Of a DNA stretch of 64,000 nucleotides, positions 53,560 to 61,513 are shown piece after piece. Within the stretch, counting starts at the first letter, position 1. The number at the start of each line of letters is the position of its first letter. Made by a program: the position numbers and the translations under genes. The stretch lies in the NCBI GenBank assembly GCA_900539155.1, contig UQBE01000003.1:23574-87573 (forward strand). Direction: 5' to 3'. The stretch comes from an uncultured Porphyromonas sp. GTDB taxonomy: Bacteria; Bacteroidota; Bacteroidia; Bacteroidales; Porphyromonadaceae. The notes under the pieces are model-generated. The model ran no database searches. It was not told the origin of the DNA and saw only the letters and a program-made list of their open reading frames with translations.

Positions 53560-54573
53560 TTACTTAGAGTTTTGCTTGTAGTACTTGATGAGCTTGGGGA
53601 TAACCTCCTCGATACGTCCCGTGATGACGTAGTCGGCGATTGTGTTAATCGGCGCGTCGGGATCCGTATTGATAGAGATAATCATCGAGCTCTCCTGCAT
53701 ACCAGCCACATGCTGTATCTGTCCGCTGATACCGCAGGCGATGTATAGCTTAGGACGCACGGTCACACCGGTCTGTCCTATCTGTCGCTCATGCTCGGTA
53801 AAGCCCGCATCGACAGCTGCACGGGTGGCGCCTACCTCTCCGCCTAGGAGCTCGGCCAGCTCGTGAAGCAGCTCAAAGCTCTCAGCACTACCGACACCGT
53901 AGCCACCCGATACGATGATCGGGGCTCCGCCAAGGTTGATCTTGCTTTTGGCAACGTGGCGGTCGATGATCTCAATGACAAAGTCCTCGTCACGGACGAA
54001 GTCAGCCACCGAGTGGTTGATCACCTCGCCCTTGTGGTCTGCCTTGTAGATCTCCTTCTTCATCACGCCAGGGCGTACCGTCGCCATCTGGGGACGATGC
54101 TCGGGATTGACGATGGTTGCCACGATGTTACCCCCGAAAGCTGGACGAATCTGGTAGAGGAGATTCTTGAACTCCTTGTCCTTGTCGGTATAGTCTCCAA
54201 TCTCCAGAGAGGTACAGTCTGCGGTGAGTCCGCTACCTAGTGAAGAGGAGACGCGGGGTCCTAGGTCACGTCCTATGGTTGTCGCACCGAGGAGGCAGAT
54301 CTGTGGCTTCTCCTGCTGGAATAGCTTGATGACGATGCTCGCGTGTGGTAGTGTCTGGTAATGCTCCAGACGAGGGTCTACGAAAAGGTGTAGCTTGTCT
54401 ACGCCGTATGGCATGACCGTGTCGGCGATCCCCTCAGCGCGGTCGGTGATAGCTATCGCCTCTAGTGCCACGCCCAGCTGGTTGGCCAGTGAGCGCCCCT
54501 TGGTGAGTAGCTCTAGGCTGACGTCGTGTACGCTCCCATCTTCGATCTCTAGGTAAACGAATAGATTGTTCAT
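53560..54573 (-). CDS. etfA: Electron transfer flavoprotein, alpha subunit
   Basis: A 337-residue subunit from ATG 54573 (MNNLFVYLEIEDGS); the frame extends 12 codons to a GTG that is not needed. The C-terminal FAD domain is clear: VSGGYGVGSAESFELLHELAELLGGEVGATRAAVDAG, then YIACGISGQIQHVAGMQESSMIISINTDPDAPI. It carries electrons between the acyl-CoA dehydrogenase encoded 21 bp downstream and an acceptor such as ferredoxin or the quinone pool. It pairs with etfB, 40 bp upstream. Confidence 0.96.
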   Translation of the reverse strand: MNNLFVYLEIEDGSVHDVSLELLTKGRSLANQLGVALEAIAITDRAEGIADTVMPYGVDKLHLFVDPRLEHYQTLPHASIVIKLFQQEKPQICLLGATTIGRDLGPRVSSSLGSGLTADCTSLEIGDYTDKDKEFKNLLYQIRPAFGGNIVATIVNPEHRPQMATVRPGVMKKEIYKADHKGEVINHSVADFVRDEDFVIEIIDRHVAKSKINLGGAPIIVSGGYGVGSAESFELLHELAELLGGEVGATRAAVDAGFTEHERQIGQTGVTVRPKLYIACGISGQIQHVAGMQESSMIISINTDPDAPINTIADYVITGRIEEVIPKLIKYYKQNSK

Positions 54574-54613
54574 AGTCTGTCTTATTATATGGGTGTGCAA
54601 AAGCGGCACTCTT

Positions 54614-55498
54614 TCAGCCGATGGTGTGGTTTGCTAATAGGGTTTGTATCAAAGTCTCTAGGTCGGCATCGCTGCTGGAGAGGTGCATCACCTCTTTAGC
54701 CTTAAAGACGACGCTCTCGATACTCTTGACCTTCGTTGGAGAGCCTGAGAGACCGCACTGAGCGATGTCTGCGTCAGTGCTCTCAGCCGTCAAGATGTCG
54801 ATAGTCAGCTCTTCGGGATTGCGCTCGATACGCTTGCGCCATGTCTCAGGCAGTGCGTCTAGCTCTAGAGCCGAGGCTGCATACTTGTACTTCTGTACAC
54901 GCTTAGCATTGCGCAGGCGACAGGGTGCTGCGCTGCCCGTGACCGTCAGTAGGAGTGGCTTGTGCGCACGTACTGTCTCCACGCCATGCTCTAGACGGCG
55001 GGTGATAGTGAGCTGGTCGCCATCTATCTTATCTATCTGCTCGCAGTAGGTAACCACGTTGATGCCGAGCTTCTCGCCCACCTGCGGACCCACCTGAGCG
55101 GTGTCGCCATCGATAGCCTGACGGCCACCGAGGATGAGGTCGGGCAGTCCACCCTTACAGATATGACGTATGGCACAAGCCAAAGCGTAGCTCGTGGCGA
55201 GCGTGTCAGCCCCTGCGAAAGCTCTATCGGTCAGCAGGTAACCGTGGTCAGCGCCACGGTAGAGTGCCTCACGAATGATTTCAGCAGCACGGGGCGGTCC
55301 CATCGTAAGGATGGAGACACGGCAGTCGGGGTTTTGCTCCTTGATGCGGAGTGCCTGCTCGAGCGCGTTTAGATCCTCGGGGTTAAAGATAGCGTCGAGG
55401 GCGGCACGGTTCACAGTGCCGTCAGCCTTCATAGCATCTTTGCCGACATTACGTGTGTCGGGGACTTGCTTGGCAAGTACGATGATATCTTTGATCAT
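54614..55498 (-). CDS. etfB: Electron transfer flavoprotein, beta subunit
   Basis: A 294-residue subunit beginning MIKDIIVLAKQVPDT, with VSILTMGPPRAAEIIREALYRGADHGYLLTDRAFAGADTLATSYAL, the typical nucleotide-binding segment of EtfB, and DLILGGRQAIDGDTAQVGPQ. The C-terminal part is longer than in classical EtfB and resembles the CarD/bifurcating type (ESVVFKAKEVMHLS). Bifurcation by the complex is therefore possible but untested. Confidence 0.95.
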   Translation of the reverse strand: MIKDIIVLAKQVPDTRNVGKDAMKADGTVNRAALDAIFNPEDLNALEQALRIKEQNPDCRVSILTMGPPRAAEIIREALYRGADHGYLLTDRAFAGADTLATSYALACAIRHICKGGLPDLILGGRQAIDGDTAQVGPQVGEKLGINVVTYCEQIDKIDGDQLTITRRLEHGVETVRAHKPLLLTVTGSAAPCRLRNAKRVQKYKYAASALELDALPETWRKRIERNPEELTIDILTAESTDADIAQCGLSGSPTKVKSIESVVFKAKEVMHLSSSDADLETLIQTLLANHTIG

Positions 55499-55518
55499 AT
55501 TTAGGTCGTAGTTGTGGT

Positions 55519-56199
55519 TTATGCTTGTTTAGATAAGTGGAGTCGCTCGAGGACTTTGTTTTGTCCCACGACAGCCTTGTAAGGCTTGACATAGTTAGGC
55601 TCCCAGTAGGCGGTGTCGACATATTGCTCCTTCAGCCAGTAGCTGCGTGCCACGGTGGCGAGCGTCTCGGCCGTTGGCGGAGCGACGGCGGTACCCTCTA
55701 TGGGTAGTGCGCCGACATAGACGATGCGGCTCTCGGCGGGCGCTTGCCACTCAGATGATAGGGAGACAAAGGTTGCTTTATCACGAGGTGCCCCCTCAGC
55801 GTCAAAAGTCTGCTGATAAGCGTTTCCATGCCCCGCATCAAGTAGCGCAACAGTCTCTCCAGCGAAGCTCGGCAAGCCCGCCAATAGAAGTTGCAAAGTG
55901 GAGACGGCAATGAGCGGAATGCTCCGTCCGAAGGCTAGCCCCTTAGCCAGTGCAGCACCTATGCGCAGCCCCGTGTAGGAGCCTGGCCCGTCGGTCGTCG
56001 CTATGGCTGCTATCTGGTAGCCATGTTCTTGGCACCAGGCGATAGCCTCCTGGGTGTAGCTTCCGATGAGTACCGCGTTCGATAGCTCAGAGTCTTGGTA
56101 GACCTTGCTGTATAGAGTTCGTTCGCTGTCGGTCACAGCGACGCTACACCCCTGCAGGGCGGTGTCGATAGCTAGGAGTACAGATTTCGTTGCGCTCAT
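55519..56199 (-). CDS. tsaB: tRNA threonylcarbamoyladenosine biosynthesis protein TsaB
   Basis: A 226-residue ASKHA-fold protein from ATG 56199 (MSATKSVLLAIDTALQGC). The block AAIATTDGPGSYTGLRIGAALAKGLAFG (about residues 60-87) is diagnostic. TsaB scaffolds TsaD in making the t6A modification at position 37 of ANN-decoding tRNAs. It lacks the metal site of TsaD, as expected. It starts 5 bp after pdxH ends, so the two are co-transcribed; etfB follows 20 bp later. Confidence 0.95.
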   Translation of the reverse strand: MSATKSVLLAIDTALQGCSVAVTDSERTLYSKVYQDSELSNAVLIGSYTQEAIAWCQEHGYQIAAIATTDGPGSYTGLRIGAALAKGLAFGRSIPLIAVSTLQLLLAGLPSFAGETVALLDAGHGNAYQQTFDAEGAPRDKATFVSLSSEWQAPAESRIVYVGALPIEGTAVAPPTAETLATVARSYWLKEQYVDTAYWEPNYVKPYKAVVGQNKVLERLHLSKQA

Positions 56200-56204
56200 A
56201 AGCA

Positions 56205-56852
56205 CTAAGGTGCCAGACGATTGACGAGCCACGAATTGTCCTCCTGACGCTCATAGAGGAAGCGGTCATGCAGACGACTAGGCCGACCCTGCCAAAACTC
56301 TATGCGACTAGGTAATACGGCAAAGCCTCCCCAGTTGTTGGGGCGAGGCACAGATTGCAAGGCAAACTTCGCCGCCTCTGTGACAAAGTGTGTGTAGATA
56401 TAGTTGCGGTCTGGTATCGGATGACTTTGTGGCGATATACGCGCTCCGACACGGCTCTTGTAGGGGCGTGTGGCGAAGTACTGATCGCTGATTTCCGGCT
56501 CTAGGTGCCGCACCGTGCCCTCGACATGTATCTGTCGCTCTAGCTCGTGCCAGAGGAAGGTGAGGCTGACGTGTGGGTTAGCAGCCATCTGCTGACCCTT
56601 ACGGCTCTCGTAGTTGCTGTAGAAGATAAACTCCTCATCGAGGAGCTCCTTGAGCAGTACCGTTCGCGAGCTAGGGTGTCCATCGGGCGTGCTGGTGCAG
56701 ACCAGTACTGCCGTAGGCTCTAGGACCTTGGGGTCGTCGACCGCCTCCTGTAGCCATAGTCTGACTAGGTCAAAGGGGTCTTCCGTTAGATCCTTACGAC
56801 TGAGGCTCCTGCGACCGTAGTCACGTCGTATGTCTTCGTAATGTAGATCCAT
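56205..56852 (-). CDS. pdxH: Pyridoxine/pyridoxamine 5'-phosphate oxidase
   Basis: A 215-residue FMN enzyme that makes pyridoxal 5'-phosphate. From ATG 56852 it reads MDLHYEDIRRDYGRRSLSRKDLTEDPFDLVRLWL. Conserved blocks are SSRTVLLKELLDEEFIFYSNYESRKGQQM, SLTFLWHELERQIHVEG, and the C-terminal NWGGFAVLPSRIEFWQGRPSRLHDRF. The longer frame to 56903 has no family support. It heads a run pdxH-tsaB-etfB-etfA-acyl-CoA dehydrogenase on one strand, with its promoter at 56925-56918. Confidence 0.96.
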   Translation of the reverse strand: MDLHYEDIRRDYGRRSLSRKDLTEDPFDLVRLWLQEAVDDPKVLEPTAVLVCTSTPDGHPSSRTVLLKELLDEEFIFYSNYESRKGQQMAANPHVSLTFLWHELERQIHVEGTVRHLEPEISDQYFATRPYKSRVGARISPQSHPIPDRNYIYTHFVTEAAKFALQSVPRPNNWGGFAVLPSRIEFWQGRPSRLHDRFLYERQEDNSWLVNRLAP

Positions 56853-56917
56853 AACTGGTATATTTAGGATAGGTGTTGCGAAGCTCTTGACGAGTCCGCC
56901 CACTACTCATTCGCTTA

Positions 56918-56925
56918 CAAAGATA
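56918..56925 (-). promoter_or_regulatory. Promoter for the pdxH operon
   Basis: TATCTTTG on the minus strand, 65 bp before ATG 56852. Confidence 0.6.
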
Positions 56926-56968
56926 CAGAAATTCGCTCTTAACGGATCCGATCCCGTGAGCGCATTTT

Positions 56969-57034
56969 AGTTTCCTAGGTATGAAACTCTAGTTTCCTAG
57001 GTGTGAAACTCCAGTTTCCTAGGAATGAAACTCT
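56969..57034. repeat. 22-bp tandem palindrome array, AGTTTC...GAAACT
   Basis: Three units start at 56969, 56991 and 57013, each of the form AGTTTCCTAGGtaTGAAACT with small loop changes, plus a fourth partial unit. Each unit is itself a dyad. Confidence 0.9.
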
Positions 57035-57060
57035 AGTTTTGCCTCAGAAGCAGCTGAGCT

Positions 57061-57196
57061 CCACGTGGGGATTATTGAACGCCCACATGGATACTTGCGA
57101 TTTCTTACGTAGGAATCGAAAAGTTCCTCCGCTGGAACTAGAAAGTTCCTCCCCTTGGAACTAAAAAGTTCCAAAAGGGGAATTGTTTTTGGAACT
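57061..57196. repeat. Mixed palindrome array: CCACGTGG, TACGTA and AGTTCC...GGAACT units
   Basis: It contains CCACGTGG (57061), a CGATT...TACGTA...AATCG dyad (57098-57118), then three AGTTCC...GGAACT hairpins (57122-57139, 57144-57162, 57167-57196) with loops of 6, 7 and 18 nt and starts 22-23 bp apart. It continues the array at 56969. Confidence 0.85.
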
Positions 57197-57223
57197 CGCA
57201 TGTACAACGAAATCAGAACGATA

Positions 57224-57445
57224 CGAGTAGTTATTTGTAGGGACGCTCGGGCATTACACGTTTTGCTTTGACACAACGGACGCCCTCCGACTTGATACTA
57301 GCCGTGACTGCGCCCTGTAGGGACGCTCGGTCTGAGCGTCCGTTGTATCAAAGGTTACTGCGTTGTGGTTTTAACGGGGACGGACGCCCTCTGACTAGAC
57401 ACGAGCCGAGCGTCCCTACATGGCGCAGTGACGGAGTGCTACTCG
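57224..57445. repeat. GTAGGGACGC hairpin element upstream of rseP
   Basis: Bounded by CGAGTAG (57224) and CTACTCG (57439-57445). Inside are inverted GGGACGCTCGG/CCGAGCGTCCC arms and GGACGCTCggtctGAGCGTCC. It belongs to the same family as 51611-51793 and the tract at 5966-6660. Confidence 0.8.
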
Positions 57446-57491
57446 TCTTGCGGTGCTACAACGGACTCCCTCCGGCTTGGTCTAAAGGTTC

Positions 57492-57555
57492 CCACCAATA
57501 GCTAACAGCCAAAAGCCAACAGCTAACAGCTAACAGCTAACAGCCAACAGCCGTT
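57492..57555. repeat. Tandem AGCTAACAGCCAAC tract
   Basis: About eight units of the 7-mer type (AGCTAAC, AGCCAAC, AGCCAAA). The same unit occurs at 49117-49153. It ends 28 bp before the rseP promoter. Confidence 0.85.
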
Positions 57556-57583
57556 ACCTAAAGGCTAGCCTCCAATATTATTG

Positions 57584-57591
57584 TACCTTTG
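57584..57591 (+). promoter_or_regulatory. Promoter for rseP-mutS2
   Basis: TACCTTTG, 27 bp before ATG 57619. Confidence 0.6.
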
Positions 57592-57618
57592 TGGCTAGCT
57601 ATAATTACGACAAACTAG

Positions 57619-58959
57619 ATGGGTATAGATACGGTAGCACTCATGAGTACTCTGATGCGGATCGGGCAGTTGCTCTTGGCGCTGAGTCTCTTGGTCTTTA
57701 TACATGAGTTGGGGCACTTCCTCTTCGCGCGGCTCTTTGGCGTGCGGGTGGATAAGTTTTACCTCTTCTTTGATGTCAAGGGTAAGGCGCTCTGGCGTTA
57801 TCGTCCTAAGGGTAGCGAGACGGAGTACGGTATCGGCTGGCTACCCCTCGGGGGCTACTGCAAGATTCACGGGATGATTGATGAGAGCCTCGACACGGAG
57901 CAGGTCAAGGAGCCGATGCGTGGCAACGAATTTCGCAGTAAGCCGGCTTGGCAACGCTTTTTCATCTTGATCGGTGGGGTGCTCTTTAACTTTGTCCTAG
58001 CGCTCCTCATCTATGCGGGCATATCGTACCACTGGGGCGACGTGGAGATGTCTTCACGGTCGGTCACGGCGGGCATGGTTTTTAGCCCAGCGGCTCAGGA
58101 GGTGGGCTTTCACGATGGAGACATTATATGGTCTATCGATGGCCAGGAGCGGGATGTGCTGCGTACTGACTTCATGCGTGCGGTGATCGAGGCGAAGGTG
58201 GTGACCGTGCAGCGTGATGGTCAGCTGGTCGATATAACGATTCCAGACGATATGATGCAGCGTGTCTTGCGGGGCAACGAGGGGCTGATGACGATGCAGG
58301 TACCCTTTATCGCAGATAGTATCGTGCCAGGCAGTGCGGCTGCCAAAGCGGGGGTGCTGCGTGGCGACAAACTGCTTGCACTGGACAGTATCCCGATGCC
58401 TCACCTGCCGAGTGGGCGTCGCTACTTCTACACCCATGCGGGCGAGTGGATTAGCTCTCAGTGGCTTCGTGGCGCTGATACGGTGCAGCTAGCGATATGT
58501 CCCGACACAACGGGCGTGATTGGGGTGATGCTCCGTCCGCTGCAAAGTATTTACGAGGTGCAGCAGGTGCACTACTCACTGCCGCAGAGCTTTGTCGTGG
58601 GGTGGCACAAGGGTATCGGCACCCTCTCAGGCTATGCGCAAGATATGAAGTATGTCTTCACCCCAGAGGGAGCCTCTTCATTAGGGGGCTTGGTCTCGAT
58701 GGGCAAGCTTTTCCCCGCACAGTGGGACTGGTTTACCTTCTGGCAAATATGCGCTCTCCTCTCAATCATCTTTGCCTTTATGAATATCATCCCCATACCG
58801 GGACTGGACGGGGGACACCTGCTCTTCGTCATCTGGGAGATGATTACTGGGCGCAAGGTAAAGGACGAAGTGCTGATACGAGCGCAGATGGTGGGGATGC
58901 TAATCCTCATAGCGCTGGTGATTTATGCCAATGGCAATGACCTCTTTAAGCTCTTCTAA
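57619..58959 (+). CDS. rseP: RIP (site-2) zinc metalloprotease RseP
   Basis: A 446-residue intramembrane protease. The zinc motif HELGH lies in LVFIHELGHFLFARLFGVRVDKF (about residues 28-50) and the second metal/active-site block in NIIPIPGLDGGHLLFVIWEMITG (about 390-412). A periplasmic region with two PDZ-like parts lies between (FSPAAQEVGFHDGDIIWSIDG; PGSAAAKAGVLRGDKLLALDS). It would cleave membrane-bound anti-sigma factors or signal-peptide remnants. It is followed 4 bp later by mutS2. dxr, a frequent neighbour in other Bacteroidetes, is not present here. Confidence 0.96.
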   Translation: MGIDTVALMSTLMRIGQLLLALSLLVFIHELGHFLFARLFGVRVDKFYLFFDVKGKALWRYRPKGSETEYGIGWLPLGGYCKIHGMIDESLDTEQVKEPMRGNEFRSKPAWQRFFILIGGVLFNFVLALLIYAGISYHWGDVEMSSRSVTAGMVFSPAAQEVGFHDGDIIWSIDGQERDVLRTDFMRAVIEAKVVTVQRDGQLVDITIPDDMMQRVLRGNEGLMTMQVPFIADSIVPGSAAAKAGVLRGDKLLALDSIPMPHLPSGRRYFYTHAGEWISSQWLRGADTVQLAICPDTTGVIGVMLRPLQSIYEVQQVHYSLPQSFVVGWHKGIGTLSGYAQDMKYVFTPEGASSLGGLVSMGKLFPAQWDWFTFWQICALLSIIFAFMNIIPIPGLDGGHLLFVIWEMITGRKVKDEVLIRAQMVGMLILIALVIYANGNDLFKLF

Positions 58960-58963
58960 TACG

Positions 58964-61513
58964 ATGCCTAGCGACATAACCTATCCCTCGGATTACCTCG
59001 ACAAAGTAGGCTACTACGACCTACTGGATTTGATTGCCTCAGAGTGTCACAGCTCTATGGGGCGGGAGATGGTGGGTGCGTTGACCGCCTCGACTCGTCC
59101 GGACGCTATCCGTCACCGTCTGGAGCGTGTGCGGGAGATGAGACACTTGCTGAGCGTCACGATGGAGCTACCCACACGACGTGTCGCTGACCTGCGGGCT
59201 ACGCTCGGTACGCTACGGGCTGAGGGTAGCTACCTGACAGAGGAGGAGCTGGCGCAGGTGGCTCAGGCGATCGTGAGCTATGAGGCTTGGTCGAGGCTCC
59301 TGACAAAAGTGCAGGACAATGGGGCGGGCGACGTCTCACCGCTCTATCCCAGTTTGTCTCGCCTTGTGGTGGGTAGTGAAGGACTGCAAGAGATAGCGCA
59401 AACGATCTTGCGCAAGCTGGACCCGCATGGTCGGCTGGTGGACAACGCTTCGCCACGGCTTGCCGAGCTACGCCTAGCCCTACAGCGTGAGGAGCGCGCC
59501 ATAGCGAAGTTGATGCGAGGTCTGCTCACGGCGGCTCAGGCGGCTGGCTATGTCGAGGAGGATGCACAGGCGACGATGCGCTCGGGGCGTCCCGTACTGC
59601 CGGTGACCGCTATGCACAAGCGTCAGATACCAGGTATCGTGCACGATGAGAGTGCCACGGGCAAGACATTATATATAGAGCCTCTCGAGGTGGTCGAGGC
59701 AAACAATCGTATCCGTGAGCTGGAGAGCGAGGAGCGTCGTGAGGTGATCGAGATCTTGCGTCAGCTTACGGCACCTATTCGGGAGCGTCGTGAGACGTTG
59801 TCCCAGCTTTACCTCTCTATGGGGCGCATCGATGCGGTCTGTGCGATAGCACGCTTTGCCGATGAGATGCACTGCTCTATCCCTGAGGTGCGCAACAAGC
59901 CAACCATTCAGTGGTACCAAGCAGTCAATCCGATACTCCAGCACACCCTTAGCCAAGAAGGCAAGAGCGTCGTAGCGCAAGACATCTTACTACGCTATCC
60001 CAACGAACGTATCCTCGTCATATCGGGGCCTAATGCCGGCGGTAAGTCGGTCTGTCTCAAGACGGTCGGACTCCTTCAGTACATGCTGCAGAGTGGCATC
60101 CCGATCCCCGTACACCCCGACTCGGTAGCGGGCGTCTTCAAGCATCTAGCGATAGAGATCGGTGACAACCAGTCTATGGAGGACGATCTGAGTACCTACT
60201 CTTCGCATTTGAAGCACATGCGGGCCATGTCGGCTGCTTGTGGAGCTAATAGTTTACTCCTGATCGATGAGTTTGGAGCTGGCACGGAGCCAGAGCTAGG
60301 TGGCGCCATTGCGGAGGGGCTTTTGGCACTCTTTAATGAGCAGCGGGCGTGGGGCGTCATCACGACGCACTACCGCAACCTCAAGGAGTATGCGACCACG
60401 CATAAGGGCATTGTCAATGGTGCCATGCTCTATGACCAGAAGGAGATGAAGCCGCTCTACGAACTTTCCATTGGTCAGCCGGGTAGCTCCTTTGCTCTTG
60501 AGATAGCACGTCAGCAAGGGCTGCCGCGCCAAGTGCTGGAGTACGCCACCGAGCTGGTCGGCCAGGAGGTGATCCAGAGCGAGCGTTACGTGCAGGACAT
60601 CGTACGCGACAAGCAGTACTGGCAGCGCAAGCGCACCGAGATAGAGCATCGTGAGCAGAAGCTCGAGCGTCTCCTCGCAGACTACGAGGGGCGTCTGTCG
60701 AAGCTCAAGGAGCAGCGACAGGACCTCCTGACGCAGGCACAGCAAGAAGCGGCCGATCTACTGGACCAGAGCCGTGCTCAGATCGAGCGCACGATCCGTG
60801 AGATCAAGGAGAGCCAAGCGGAGCGGCAGCAGACGAAGGAGGCTCGCCAAGCGCTCAGTGCCTACAGTGAGCAGCTGGCGCAGGCTGAGACGATAGAGCA
60901 GTCGGGCAGTGTGGAGCGTGAGCTGGAGCGGCTCAAGCGTCGCAAAGAGCGTAAGGAGCGCAAGCGCAAGCAGGGCGGCACTTCAGAGCGTGATGCGCAA
61001 AGTCAGTCGCCTGTCAAGCTCTCTGTGCCAAAGCCTCCCAAGGAGGGGGATGAGGTGCGGGTCACGACGATGAATGTGGTGGGCGTCCTCTCTGAGCTCT
61101 CGGCCAATAGTGCTACGGTGGTGGTCAATGGACGCATACGTATCACCTGCAAGCCTAATGAGATCGTACGGCTCGGCAGTGAGCGTAAGGAAGAGCAGGC
61201 GCAGGCCACTGCGCAACCGGCTCGTACGACCAATGTGGTGGAGCATCTGCATGAACGTCGGCTAGACTTCTCCGACCGACTCGACGTGCGGGGTATGCGT
61301 GCCGCTGAGGCGATCCAAGCGGTCCAATACTTCCTCGACGATGCGATCAGTCTAGGCTTCAACCGTGTGGAGATACTGCACGGCACGGGGACAGGTGCGC
61401 TACGGGTCTCTATCCGCGAACTGCTCGACCATTACCCTGGGGTGAGCCACTATCATGATGAAGATGTGCGGTTTGGCGGTGCAGGCATTACGATTGTTCA
61501 TCTGCAGGGGTAG
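58964..61513 (+). CDS. mutS2: Endonuclease MutS2
   Basis: An 849-residue protein from ATG 58964; an upstream frame (58925) overlaps rseP and lacks family support. The N-terminal MutS core lacks the mismatch-recognition domain. The ATPase is clear: Walker A GPNAGGKSVCLKTVGLLQYM, Walker B LLIDEFGAGTEPELGGAIAEG and ITTHYRNLKEYA. A long coiled coil follows (about 500-690) and then the C-terminal Smr nuclease domain (LDVRGMRAAEAIQAVQYFLDDA; HGTGTGALR). MutS2 suppresses homologous recombination and has been linked to rescue of collided ribosomes. The next gene overlaps its end by about 59 bp. Confidence 0.96.
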   Translation: MPSDITYPSDYLDKVGYYDLLDLIASECHSSMGREMVGALTASTRPDAIRHRLERVREMRHLLSVTMELPTRRVADLRATLGTLRAEGSYLTEEELAQVAQAIVSYEAWSRLLTKVQDNGAGDVSPLYPSLSRLVVGSEGLQEIAQTILRKLDPHGRLVDNASPRLAELRLALQREERAIAKLMRGLLTAAQAAGYVEEDAQATMRSGRPVLPVTAMHKRQIPGIVHDESATGKTLYIEPLEVVEANNRIRELESEERREVIEILRQLTAPIRERRETLSQLYLSMGRIDAVCAIARFADEMHCSIPEVRNKPTIQWYQAVNPILQHTLSQEGKSVVAQDILLRYPNERILVISGPNAGGKSVCLKTVGLLQYMLQSGIPIPVHPDSVAGVFKHLAIEIGDNQSMEDDLSTYSSHLKHMRAMSAACGANSLLLIDEFGAGTEPELGGAIAEGLLALFNEQRAWGVITTHYRNLKEYATTHKGIVNGAMLYDQKEMKPLYELSIGQPGSSFALEIARQQGLPRQVLEYATELVGQEVIQSERYVQDIVRDKQYWQRKRTEIEHREQKLERLLADYEGRLSKLKEQRQDLLTQAQQEAADLLDQSRAQIERTIREIKESQAERQQTKEARQALSAYSEQLAQAETIEQSGSVERELERLKRRKERKERKRKQGGTSERDAQSQSPVKLSVPKPPKEGDEVRVTTMNVVGVLSELSANSATVVVNGRIRITCKPNEIVRLGSERKEEQAQATAQPARTTNVVEHLHERRLDFSDRLDVRGMRAAEAIQAVQYFLDDAISLGFNRVEILHGTGTGALRVSIRELLDHYPGVSHYHDEDVRFGGAGITIVHLQG

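Noticed and set aside
58925..58963. Upstream start for mutS2 overlapping rseP
   Set aside because: ATG 58964, 4 bp after the rseP stop, leads directly into the conserved N-terminus; the added codons are unlike the family.
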